A DNA stretch of 64,000 nucleotides from assembly GCF_003570705.1 (NCBI RefSeq), contig NZ_QWVT01000018.1:62001-126000 (forward strand), read 5' to 3'. This document shows, in pieces, positions 56,260-64,000 of the stretch. Both the position numbers and the translations under genes were made by a program. Each line of letters opens with the position of its first letter. Position 1 is the first letter of the stretch. This DNA is from Mesobacillus zeae. GTDB lineage: Bacteria; Bacillota; Bacilli; Bacillales; Cytobacillaceae. The notes below the pieces were generated by a model. It ran no database searches. It was given only the letters and a program-made list of their open reading frames with translations, and was not told the DNA's origin.

Positions 56260-57531
56260 TTGAAAATAATGAATCTGGAAAAGGGTGTCTCCATCAAAAG
56301 GACGGTGGATGGAGGAACCGAAATGCAGCGTCAGGCAGCTAGAAAAATTATCGCTGATGTCCGGCAGCGGGGAGACGAAGCACTTCGCTTTTATACGGAG
56401 AAGTTTGACGGCGCGGCCCCTGATTCTCTTCTCATTAAACGAGAGGAAGTCGAAGAAGCATACAAGCACGTGGAGGAAAACCTTGTGGAGATAATTCGCG
56501 AAGCAGCCGGGCGAATACGTTCCTATCATGAAAAACAGCTTCGGCCCTCCTGGATGGAAACTTCCGATGATGGCACGATCCTCGGACAAAAAATCACCCC
56601 TCTTGATTCTGTTGGCATTTACGTACCAGGCGGAACGGCTGCATACCCTTCCTCTGTGCTGATGAACGTAATTCCGGCACGGGTTGCTGGCGTCAGGAGG
56701 ATCGTTGTCATTTCTCCTCCCGGTGCGGATGGAAAGCTTCCGCCTGCAGTTCTGGTCGCAGCAGATATTGCGGGTGTGGAGGAAATATACAAAGCGGGCG
56801 GCGCCCAGGCGGTTGCAGCGCTGGCTTACGGAACTGAAACGATTGGAAGCGTGGATAAAATCACGGGTCCAGGCAATATATATGTTGCTTTGGCGAAACG
56901 CGAGGTGTTTGGAGACGTTGCGATTGACATGATTGCCGGTCCGAGCGAAATCGCCGTGCTGGCGGATGATACAGCTTGTCCAGATGAGATTGCGGCGGAC
57001 CTTTTGTCACAGGCTGAGCACGACCTGATGGCCTGCAGTGTACTGATCACGGTCTCCCGCTCTCTTGCTGTGGACGTGAGCCAGGAAGTCAAAAAGCAGC
57101 TTGCTGTGCTTCCCCGGAAAGACATTGCCGGCCGAGCGCTTGAAGATTTTGGCGCCATTTATATTGCCGACAGCATGGAGGAAGCTATACAAGCGGTGAA
57201 CGAGCTCGCACCCGAGCATCTTGAAATTTTGACAGAGGATCCAATCGAGGTACTGGGCCGTATCCGTCATGCAGGAGCGATTTTCCTTGGACGCTATAGC
57301 ACGGAGCCTGTCGGAGATTACTTTGCCGGGCCGAGCCATGTATTGCCGACAAACGGAACAGCACGCTTTTCCAGTCCGCTTGGTGTGGACGATTTTCAAA
57401 AAAAATCGAGCATTATTCGTTACAGCGGGCAGGCATTGAAGGAGCATGGCAGGAAGATTGCCGGTTTTGCCCGTCTTGAAGGACTTGAGGCACATGCCAG
57501 GGCAGTTGAGACTCGGTTGGATAAAATATGA
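56260..57531 (+). CDS. hisD: histidinol dehydrogenase
   Basis: 423 residues. [60 protein letters not shown] and [18 protein letters not shown] are conserved, with zinc and catalytic His residues. Oxidises histidinol to histidine. A TTG start at 56260 with GAAAGGATG upstream is preferred; ATG 56251 lies within that ribosome site. The last 23 codons are partly duplicated after the stop. Confidence 0.94.
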   Translation: MKIMNLEKGVSIKRTVDGGTEMQRQAARKIIADVRQRGDEALRFYTEKFDGAAPDSLLIKREEVEEAYKHVEENLVEIIREAAGRIRSYHEKQLRPSWMETSDDGTILGQKITPLDSVGIYVPGGTAAYPSSVLMNVIPARVAGVRRIVVISPPGADGKLPPAVLVAADIAGVEEIYKAGGAQAVAALAYGTETIGSVDKITGPGNIYVALAKREVFGDVAIDMIAGPSEIAVLADDTACPDEIAADLLSQAEHDLMACSVLITVSRSLAVDVSQEVKKQLAVLPRKDIAGRALEDFGAIYIADSMEEAIQAVNELAPEHLEILTEDPIEVLGRIRHAGAIFLGRYSTEPVGDYFAGPSHVLPTNGTARFSSPLGVDDFQKKSSIIRYSGQALKEHGRKIAGFARLEGLEAHARAVETRLDKI

Positions 57532-57600
57532 ACCTTTGCCCGTCTTGGAGGACTTGAAGCACATGACGGGTAGTTGATCCCGTTTGAATAAAAGATAACC
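57466..57600 (+). repeat. imperfect tandem duplication of the hisD 3' end
   Basis: 57466-57534 (the last 22 codons of hisD and its stop) and 57535-57600 begin with the same TTTGCCCGTCTTG and stay alignable to GATAAAATATGAACC versus AATAAAAGATAACC. The second copy read in register gives FARLGGLEAHDG-stop against [20 protein letters not shown] in the gene. Confidence 0.85.
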
Positions 57601-57619
57601 GCATGCAGGAGGGAACGGC

Positions 57620-58207
57620 ATGGAAAGAATCTCGACAGTCCGCAGGAAAACGAATGAAACAAAAGTTGAACTGATTTTCGGCATTGATGGGGAAGGAAAA
57701 GCGGACCTCGAAACCGGCGTCCCTTTTCTCTCGCATATGCTCGATTTATTTGCGAAACACGGCCAGTTTGACCTTGCGGTTGTCGCAAAAGGGGACATCG
57801 AAGTGGATGACCACCATACGGTTGAGGATATTGGTATTTGCCTAGGCCAGGCACTTCGGGAAGCGCTTGGCGACAAAAAAGGGATCAAACGATACGGGAG
57901 TGCGCTCGTACCCATGGATGAAGCACTCGCCCAGGTGGCAATCGACCTCAGCAATCGCCCGCATCTTGAAATGAGGGCTGACTTCCCTGCTGCTAAGGTA
58001 GGTACATTTGATACAGAGCTTGTTCATGAGTTTTTGTGGAAGCTTGCACTTGAAGCGCGAATGAATCTTCACATAATTGTCCACTACGGGAAAAATACCC
58101 ACCACATGATTGAAGCTGTTTTTAAAGCATTAGGAAGGGCGCTCGACGAGGCGGCGGCAATTGACCCGCGGATCAAAGGAGTTCCATCCTCAAAAGGGGT
58201 CCTTTAA
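57620..58207 (+). CDS. hisB: imidazoleglycerol-phosphate dehydratase
   Basis: 195 residues, monofunctional. The two His-rich metal motifs DDHHTVEDIGICLGQ and KNTHHMIEAVFKALG are present, as is FLSHMLDLFAKHG. AGGAGGG precedes ATG 57620. Confidence 0.96.
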   Translation: MERISTVRRKTNETKVELIFGIDGEGKADLETGVPFLSHMLDLFAKHGQFDLAVVAKGDIEVDDHHTVEDIGICLGQALREALGDKKGIKRYGSALVPMDEALAQVAIDLSNRPHLEMRADFPAAKVGTFDTELVHEFLWKLALEARMNLHIIVHYGKNTHHMIEAVFKALGRALDEAAAIDPRIKGVPSSKGVL

Positions 58208-58245
58208 TCATAAGGTGAGACATACAGGGAAGGGAATGTGTACGG

Positions 58246-58914
58246 ATGATTGGCATCGTCGATTATGGGATGGGCAACTTGTTCAGTGTGACAAAAGCGC
58301 TGGAACGCCTTGGGGCAGCATGCTTTGTTTCTGAGGACAGCGAGGAGTTATCTAGGGCTGACAGCCTTTTGATTCCGGGAGTTGGTTCTTTCCGTGATGC
58401 GATGGAGCGGCTCGATGAATCAGGGCTTGTCAGCATGATCCGTGATTTTGCGGGTACTGGAAAGCCGGTGCTGGGCATCTGCCTCGGAATGCAGCTATTG
58501 TTTGAAGAAAGTATGGAAAATGGCGGAGGCAAAGGCCTTGGCCTTCTAAAGGGGAGCGTGGAGCGGTTCCCTGGCGTGGATACGGCTGGCCTTCCTTACA
58601 AGGTGCCGCATATGGGTTGGAACGAACTGAGGTTTGTGAATCCTTCTCCGATCCTTAGAGATGCTGGCGAGGGTCATGTCTATTTTGTCCACTCTTATTA
58701 TGTAAAAAATGCTGACAGGGGCACTTTACTGGCGGTTTGCGACTACGGCGAAGAGGTGCCGGCTGTTGTCGGCAAAGGCAATATTTTCGGCATGCAGTTC
58801 CACCCTGAAAAAAGTGGGAACCTTGGAATGGAGCTTCTCGGCAATTTTACAAGGATAGATGCCTGCGTTTCTGGAAGAGCGGACGTCTTGAAATGGGACT
58901 CGTCGAGGAATTGA
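58246..58914 (+). CDS. hisH: imidazole glycerol phosphate synthase, glutaminase subunit
   Basis: 222 residues. Nucleophile Cys in PVLGICLGMQLLFE, His/Glu in GMQFHPEKSG and the PHMGWNEL loop. Supplies ammonia to HisF. Confidence 0.95.
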   Translation: MIGIVDYGMGNLFSVTKALERLGAACFVSEDSEELSRADSLLIPGVGSFRDAMERLDESGLVSMIRDFAGTGKPVLGICLGMQLLFEESMENGGGKGLGLLKGSVERFPGVDTAGLPYKVPHMGWNELRFVNPSPILRDAGEGHVYFVHSYYVKNADRGTLLAVCDYGEEVPAVVGKGNIFGMQFHPEKSGNLGMELLGNFTRIDACVSGRADVLKWDSSRN

Positions 58915-58967
58915 CTGTAATGGACGCTCTCAGCAAGGCTTATTTTGAAGAATGAGGAGGCGGAGTG

Positions 58968-59687
58968 ATGCTTTTTACGGTGTATCCGGCAATCGATATG
59001 AGGGGCGGGAAATGTGTCCGGCTCCTCCAGGGAGATTACGGAAAAGAAACGGTATACGGAGACTCTCCCTTTGAGATGGCGAGGGAGTTTGCGAAGGAAG
59101 GCGCGAGCTGGATCCATATGGTTGATCTCGACGGTGCACGCGACGGAAAAAGGGTAAATGATACGTTTGCTATTGCAGCTTCCCAAAAGCTGGATGTGAA
59201 GATTCAAATCGGCGGAGGGATAAGAACCGAGAAAGAAATCGCTCACTATTTGGAAAACGGTATTTCGCGCGTGATTCTTGGTAGTGCCGCTGTGTCTGAT
59301 CCTCTTTTTGCAACAAAAATGGTGAGGAAGTATAAAGACAGGATTGCGATTGGCATTGATGCCAAAAACGGGTACGCTGCGACGCATGGCTGGCTGGATA
59401 CTTCGGGCGTCAAAGCTGTTGAGCTGGGCAAAAGGTTCGCAGACGCTGGGGCTGAGACTTTTATTTTTACCGATATCATGACGGACGGCATGCTTTCAGG
59501 CCCTAATTTGGAGGCGATTCGCGAGATGGCTGAGGAAACGGGGAAAAGCGTCATTGCTTCCGGCGGTGTAAGCTCCGCTGATGATTTAAAGGACCTCCCG
59601 GGCTATGGCGCAAGCGGCGCAATAGTGGGGAAAGCAATCTATGAAAAGCGTCTGACCGTAAAAGAGGCTTTGGAATCAGTACTGTGA
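58968..59687 (+). CDS. hisA: phosphoribosylformimino-AICAR ribotide isomerase
   Basis: 239 residues, TIM barrel. [18 protein letters not shown] with the catalytic Asp, [11 protein letters not shown], and [12 protein letters not shown] for phosphate binding. ATG 58968 is 7 bp from GAGGAGG; GTG 58965 is too close. Confidence 0.95.
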   Translation: MLFTVYPAIDMRGGKCVRLLQGDYGKETVYGDSPFEMAREFAKEGASWIHMVDLDGARDGKRVNDTFAIAASQKLDVKIQIGGGIRTEKEIAHYLENGISRVILGSAAVSDPLFATKMVRKYKDRIAIGIDAKNGYAATHGWLDTSGVKAVELGKRFADAGAETFIFTDIMTDGMLSGPNLEAIREMAEETGKSVIASGGVSSADDLKDLPGYGASGAIVGKAIYEKRLTVKEALESVL

Positions 59688-59705
59688 ATGAAGGAGGGTA
59701 TAAGC

Positions 59706-60467
59706 ATGCTGACAAAAAGAATCATCCCCTGCCTTGATGTGAAGGAGGGACGTGTGGTGAAAGGCGTCCAGTTTGTCGGCCTTAGGGATGCTGGCGATCC
59801 TGTGGAGCTTGCCCGCCTTTACGATCAGGAGGGGGCAGATGAACTGGTCTTCCTTGATATCTCAGCATCCCATGAGGGACGTAAAACGATGGAGGACGTT
59901 GTCAGGAACGTTGCGGAGGAACTGGCCATTCCGTTTACGGTCGGCGGCGGGATCAATTCGCTGGAGGATATGAAACGGATGCTCCGAGCAGGGGCGGACA
60001 AGGTTTCGCTCAACACGGCGGCTGTTCTGAAACCTGGTCTGATTGGAGAAGGTGCTGATTATTTTGGCTCCCAATGCATCGTGGTTGCGATTGACGCAAA
60101 GTATGACGCTGAAATGGACTCCTGGCGCGTATACACGCATGGAGGCAGGCGGGCGACCGAATGGGAAGTGGTCGAATGGGCGCGCCAGGCTGTCCGACTG
60201 GGCGCCGGTGAAATTTTGCTGACAAGCATGGATAAGGATGGTGAGAAAAGCGGGTTCGATCTTTTGCTGACACGAAAGGTGAGTGAAAATGTACCTGTGC
60301 CGGTGATTGCGTCAGGTGGCGCCGGGAAAGCGATTGATTTTGCCGAGGCTTTTACAGAAGGCGCAGCAGATGCGGCACTGGCTGCTTCTATTTTTCACTA
60401 CCAGGAAACGAGTATTATGGAAGTAAAGCGCAGCCTGAGTGAACAAGGAGTGGCGGTCCGACTTTGA
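59706..60467 (+). CDS. hisF: imidazole glycerol phosphate synthase, cyclase subunit
   Basis: 253 residues, TIM barrel: [19 protein letters not shown] (catalytic Asp), [23 protein letters not shown] (second Asp) and [12 protein letters not shown] 59706 has AAGGAGGG 7 bp upstream. Confidence 0.96.
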   Translation: MLTKRIIPCLDVKEGRVVKGVQFVGLRDAGDPVELARLYDQEGADELVFLDISASHEGRKTMEDVVRNVAEELAIPFTVGGGINSLEDMKRMLRAGADKVSLNTAAVLKPGLIGEGADYFGSQCIVVAIDAKYDAEMDSWRVYTHGGRRATEWEVVEWARQAVRLGAGEILLTSMDKDGEKSGFDLLLTRKVSENVPVPVIASGGAGKAIDFAEAFTEGAADAALAASIFHYQETSIMEVKRSLSEQGVAVRL

Positions 60468-60482
60468 GGGGAGAGGAAATGG

Positions 60483-61136
60483 ATGAGGGCAGAAGATATT
60501 AAATTTGACGCACAGGGCCTAGTGCCGGCTGTTGTCCAGGACGCGGCAACGCTTGAAGTGCTGACAGTAGCCTATATGAGCAAAGAGTCGCTCACGAAGT
60601 CGCTGGAAACGGGAGAAACATGGTTTTACAGCCGCTCGCGCCAGGAATTGTGGCATAAAGGTGCAACAAGCGGGAACACCCAAAGAATAGTAGAAATGCG
60701 CTCCGACTGTGATTTCGATGCGCTTGTTGTTCTAGTTGATGCTGCCGGTCCTGCCTGTCACACAGGCGCTGGGAGCTGCTTCTCGGGGACGATTTATGCT
60801 GCGGAGGCCGGGAATGATGCGGGTGGCGGACTGCAAATTCTGCAGCAGCTTGAAAAAGTGATCGCTGAGCGGGAGCGCGATCGGCCAGAGGGAGCCTACA
60901 CGACATACTTGTTTGAAAAGGGGCTCGACAAAATTTTGAAGAAAGTCGGCGAAGAAGCGGCCGAGGTTATCATCGCTGCCAAAAACCGCGATGGGGAAGA
61001 ACTGAAGTGGGAAGCCGCCGATCTCTTGTATCACCTTCTCGTCCTTCTGAAGGAGCAAGATGTGTCGTTAAAGGAAGTGCTAGGTGTATTGGCAGATCGG
61101 CATGCGGGTGCCGATGCCGGAAAAGAAGAAAAATAG
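60483..61136 (+). CDS. hisI: bifunctional phosphoribosyl-AMP cyclohydrolase / phosphoribosyl-ATP pyrophosphatase
   Basis: 217 residues. N-terminal HisI ([20 protein letters not shown], the [11 protein letters not shown] motif, and [15 protein letters not shown] zinc cysteines); C-terminal HisE ([20 protein letters not shown]). Last gene of hisZGDBHAFI. GGGGAGAGG precedes ATG 60483. Confidence 0.96.
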   Translation: MRAEDIKFDAQGLVPAVVQDAATLEVLTVAYMSKESLTKSLETGETWFYSRSRQELWHKGATSGNTQRIVEMRSDCDFDALVVLVDAAGPACHTGAGSCFSGTIYAAEAGNDAGGGLQILQQLEKVIAERERDRPEGAYTTYLFEKGLDKILKKVGEEAAEVIIAAKNRDGEELKWEAADLLYHLLVLLKEQDVSLKEVLGVLADRHAGADAGKEEK

Positions 61137-61140
61137 CCTG

Positions 61141-61174
61141 GGCGTGGTATTGCTGTACCCGCCTTATTTTTATT
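61141..61174 (+). terminator. terminator of the his operon
   Basis: GGCG-T-GGTA pairs with TACC-CGCC (8 bp, one bulge), loop TTGCTG, then TTATTTTTATT. Confidence 0.75.
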
Positions 61175-62132
61175 GAAAGATGGGGAAGTAGATTTTTTTC
61201 TTGGTGTTGCCGGTGGAGTGGAGTTGCATTTCCCAAAGAAGCCTCCATGCAAGCTTTTGCGAAGATAATTGGAGATAATCACATAGTTCACGGTTAGTAA
61301 TTGTGGGTTGAAAGAGAAAGAAATAGTCCTTGATGGCCTGGAAATGTGCATTCTTGGAGCTTGCTTTACAACGGCTGCAATGCCAGTTTCCGCTTAGCCG
61401 GTACATTCCAAATGAATAACACTTAGGGCATTGAATTCCCGTTTTAAGTTCGTCGGGTAATACTCCGAAGGGCGGGTAGGAGGGTGTTAGAGGCATGTCA
61501 TGAAAGAGCAGGGACTCTTTAAACTTTTTTATGGTCTTACCTGTCAGAGGCTTCTTGTCATATTTATTTTTGAGCAAGGGGATCTTTAGCAGCAGGCTTT
61601 CTGCATGGCACAACTTATCATAAAGTTCAGGGTCATTTGAAGGGTTTTTAATGATAGTGGAAGGGTTGCTGAATACAACGAGATATTCAAGCGGGATGGG
61701 CGGTAATTTATGTGAAGCTAGTCAATTATGGAAAAGGTAGAGATGGCGTTTTGCCTGAACTAGTGGATTGGAGAAGCCTTGCTCCTTGCCTTCGTACTCC
61801 CGGACCATTTGATCCGATTTGGGATGTAAATGGATAGTGCCATAAAAGTTTTTCACATCGAGGATCAGAATGAAACCAGGACAAATGATGAGAGAGTCAA
61901 TTTGAAAAAAAGTATCATTATGCGGAAGGCGAATATCGTGGAGGATGAAGTAATCCTTTTCTGGTAATAAGGAAAGATGGTAGTCGGATTCCAACTCGCC
62001 CTTGTATCCGGCTTTCCTATTAGTTAGTGCTGTTTGGATGGTCGGGATCTTTGGATGGTTAAACGGAAGTCTTCTTAAAAGGGCCTCAAGGATTTCAATT
62101 TTTAAAGGGACCTTGCGGGGTTTGACGATCAA
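61170..62132 (-). pseudogene. NERD-domain protein with an in-frame TGA
   Basis: One frame of 321 codons. N-terminal NERD nuclease-related domain: GYKGELESDYHLSLLPEKDY, FFQIDSLIICPGFILILDVK, then LYLFHN and TGA (61722-61724), then in the same frame LASHKLPPIPLEYLVVFSNP, a zinc ribbon (CPKCYSFGMYRLSGNWHCSRC) and a C-terminal helical domain. Family members read W at the stop position (N-W-L-A), so TGG became TGA. A TTG start at 62132 has GAAAGGAG upstream. Either a nonsense mutation or a base error; no other damage is visible. Confidence 0.8.
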
Positions 62133-62412
62133 AAATGACACTCCTTTCTATATGTATTAGTAATGTATACTCCTGCTTCAATGAAAAACCCTTCCGTAGT
62201 GGGAAACTGTCAGTGATTTGACATATTTAGAGAATTAGAAAGTAGCCCCGAAGAACAATGTGACTCGGGAACGGGGGGAAAGAACTGGCGATGAACATAC
62301 TACACCCGTCGTATTTCGGGTAATCACAATGAAAAATTAAGAAAAAGTTTCCTCGTATGGGTTGAATATCAGGAAAAAAAGGTCATTATCTTACTAAAAG
62401 CCATCTTGGTGA

Positions 62413-62555
62413 CTGGGAAATAACTCATTCTCTCGGGAAATCCCGTCATTCGGACAAAAAAATAGGTGATTAGGACAGAAAATGTTGTGATTCGGACAAC
62501 AAAACGCATGATTAAGACAAAAAACAGCTCGATTCGGACAATTAGACAATATATG
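62413..62555 (+). repeat. 21-nt unit repeat element, copy C
   Basis: Header GGGAAATAACTCATTCTC with TCGGGAAATCCC, then units CGGACAAA, AGGACAGA, CGGACAAC, AAGACAAA, CGGACAAT spaced exactly 21 nt, each preceded by ATT, and a TTAGACAAT end. It lies in the divergent gap between the NERD gene and the TPR gene. The rest of 62133-62635 shows no gene. Confidence 0.9.
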
Positions 62556-62634
62556 AACCCCTCCTCCGAACCTTGAAAACAAGCAATCTACCCCCTCCTA
62601 GAAATTTCCCTACTTCTCCCTTACAGCCACCGTG

Positions 62635-62643
62635 TGGTATAAT
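62635..62643 (+). promoter_or_regulatory. extended -10 promoter of the TPR gene
   Basis: TGG-TATAAT (TATAAT at 62638-62643), 33 bp before the start; no clear -35. Confidence 0.65.
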
Positions 62644-62675
62644 ACATTAGTTAAAAACCATTTCTGGAGGATTCG

Positions 62676-64000
62676 ATGGGAAAAGACTTTAAAGCAATTA
62701 AACAAACTGGGCAATTACTGTCATTTGTTCCCACGGGCGAATATTATTTTGCTAAGGGGATCAAGGCGTATAATCGACGGGATTTGCAGCGGGCGCATAA
62801 GTATTTTTCCCGTGCGATGGATCTTGAGCCGGGAGAACCGATGATTGTCTGTCAACTGGCAATCGTCAATACCGAACTCGGCGACTATCAGCAGTCCATA
62901 CGTCTATTGCGGTTGATCCTCGAAGAATATGATGAAGAAATGACGGAATGCCATTATTTTTTATCTAATAACTATGCTCACATGGGCTTATTTAAAGATG
63001 CATACAACCAGGCTAATCTCTATTTGAAATTTAATCCGGACGGCGAGTTTGCAGATGATGCCGAGGATTTGCTTGAACTCATCACACTTGAAGCGGATGA
63101 GTTTGACGAAGATCTGTTCGAAGAAGATGAGCTTATCGTCAAGCAGGATGAAGCAAGAAGACTGCTTGAAGCGGGCGAATTTCTGAAAGCTGTGGAGGTC
63201 TTCGAGGACTTGATCAAGGAATTTCCGGAGTACTGGTCTGCCTACAACAATTTGGCGCTGGCTTATTTTTACCTTGGCGAAACGGAGAAAGCAGATGGGA
63301 TACTTGAGCAGGTGCTTGAGATGAACCCGGGCAATCTGCATGCTCTTTGCAACAAGCTTGTCTTTGCTTTTTACAGGAATGAGCCGGAAAAAATGGAGCG
63401 GCTGACAACGACGCTATCTAAAATCCATCCTCTTACAGGGGAGCAGCAGTTTAAGCTGGGTGCAACTTTCTCCTTGATTGGCGAATGGGAGCATGGATAC
63501 AAATGGCTGAAGCGGCTTCAAAGGTTTGGCCATGAAGGCGACGGCGCTTTTTATTACTGGCTGTCCTACTCCGCTTTCCACACAGGGAGGGAGCAGGCAT
63601 CAAGGACTTACTGGAAAAAAGTGCTTGAGCTCAACCCTGAAAGGGAAGGTCATGAGCCTTGGAGCGAGAGAAATCATGGACAGAGCCTAGATCACCAGGT
63701 GTCTTCCATCATCAACAGGCTTGATAGCGAATATCCAGAAGAACGGCTGTTTGCGCTTTTCCTTGCATCAGTGTCAGCGAAAAAGGAAGAAGTGCTTTCC
63801 TCCGAAAAAATCGGCAGCAGTATGTCCAGCCTTGAAAAACAATACTTGCATTATGTCGAGTCGGGGAACAGGAAGCCTGGAATGGAAGAAGTGCTTGGCG
63901 CCCATGAAACGGCACTGCAGCTTTACGAATTCCACCAGCCGATCAACCACGATAAGGCGGGTGTCTACCTGATCTGGTTTGCTGTTTTTCAGGAAGCTGT
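62676..64000 (+). CDS. yvcD: TPR-repeat protein, YvcD-like (3' end outside window)
   Basis: At least 441 codons are open to the window edge. Tetratricopeptide repeats are visible, e.g. YYFAKGIKAYNRRDLQRAHK, YFSRAMDLEPGEP; EFLKAVEVFEDLIKEFPEYW with AYNNLALAYFYLGETEKA; TYWKKVLELNPER. An acidic linker (ADEFDEDLFEEDEL) follows the first repeats. No signal peptide. Position directly after hisI matches B. subtilis yvcD. Probably a protein-interaction scaffold; function unknown. GGAGG precedes ATG 62676. Confidence 0.9.
   Translation, partial: MGKDFKAIKQTGQLLSFVPTGEYYFAKGIKAYNRRDLQRAHKYFSRAMDLEPGEPMIVCQLAIVNTELGDYQQSIRLLRLILEEYDEEMTECHYFLSNNYAHMGLFKDAYNQANLYLKFNPDGEFADDAEDLLELITLEADEFDEDLFEEDELIVKQDEARRLLEAGEFLKAVEVFEDLIKEFPEYWSAYNNLALAYFYLGETEKADGILEQVLEMNPGNLHALCNKLVFAFYRNEPEKMERLTTTLSKIHPLTGEQQFKLGATFSLIGEWEHGYKWLKRLQRFGHEGDGAFYYWLSYSAFHTGREQASRTYWKKVLELNPEREGHEPWSERNHGQSLDHQVSSIINRLDSEYPEERLFALFLASVSAKKEEVLSSEKIGSSMSSLEKQYLHYVESGNRKPGMEEVLGAHETALQLYEFHQPINHDKAGVYLIWFAVFQEA

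Noticed and set aside
38771-62555. CRISPR arrays for the 21-nt repeats
   Set aside because: Units are contiguous 21-nt steps with only short variable parts, no separate 30-40-nt spacers, and no cas genes.
62394-62582. Minus-strand open frame with CPN repeats
   Set aside because: It is the translation of the 21-nt repeat element; no ribosome site and no similar frame in copies A and B.
1-64000. tRNA, rRNA, insertion sequence or prophage genes
   Set aside because: No cloverleaf, rRNA-like stretch, transposase or phage structural gene was recognised by eye; an algorithmic search could still find small RNAs.

Overview
The window is chromosomal DNA of a low-to-moderate GC Gram-positive bacterium of the family Bacillaceae. 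The evidence is gene order: csbA-uvrB-uvrA-yvlABCD and hprK-lgt-yvoD-ppaX-yvoF-hisZGDBHAFI-yvcD follow the Bacillus subtilis arrangement. Starts are consistently preceded by strong AGGAGG-type ribosome sites, and CcpA (cre), SigW, PyrR and LexA type signals can be read. The exact genus cannot be fixed from the sequence alone.

Region 1 (1-15.4 kb) is a sugar island for mucin core-1 O-glycan, Gal-beta1,3-GalNAc. A secreted GH101 endo-alpha-N-acetylgalactosaminidase would release the disaccharide. An ABC importer (end of a binding protein plus two permeases, no ATPase) takes it up, and a GH112 phosphorylase splits it into Gal-1-P and GalNAc. A ROK kinase, NagA, an AgaS-type SIS deaminase/isomerase, a tagatose-6-P kinase and LacD take GalNAc to triose phosphates, while GalT takes Gal-1-P to the Leloir route. 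The GH101 gene has its own leader with a near-perfect cre box behind a terminator.

Region 2 (15.5-28.1 kb) is accessory. It holds DUF2935 and YmaF-like genes, an SDR, a DUF2087 regulator with a MATE pump, and relics of a MocR regulator, a PNPOx-like enzyme and a YafY-type regulator. An intact nikRABCDE nickel import operon follows, with a GTGTTAC direct repeat over its promoter.

Region 3 (28.1-32.6 kb) is a decayed Rhs/WapA-type polymorphic toxin locus. It keeps two toxin-tail/immunity cassettes (a possible RNase-type tail with a zinc-ribbon protein; an HNH-like tail with a SMI1/KNR4 protein), each ending in nearly the same terminator.

Region 4 (32.6-64 kb) is mostly conserved: DUF523, PyrR-controlled codBA, a chemoreceptor with a frameshift, csbA, uvrBA, yvlABCD under a SigW promoter, an amidase, hprK-lgt-yvoD-ppaX-yvoF, a dicarboxylate/glutamate symporter, the complete his operon, a NERD gene with an internal stop and the start of a TPR gene.

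Two window-wide patterns stand out. First, an intergenic element made of 21-nt units around GATTCGGACA recurs at three places, plus one degenerate copy. Second, an unusual number of genes carry a single stop or a homopolymer frameshift, which is either real decay or sequencing error.
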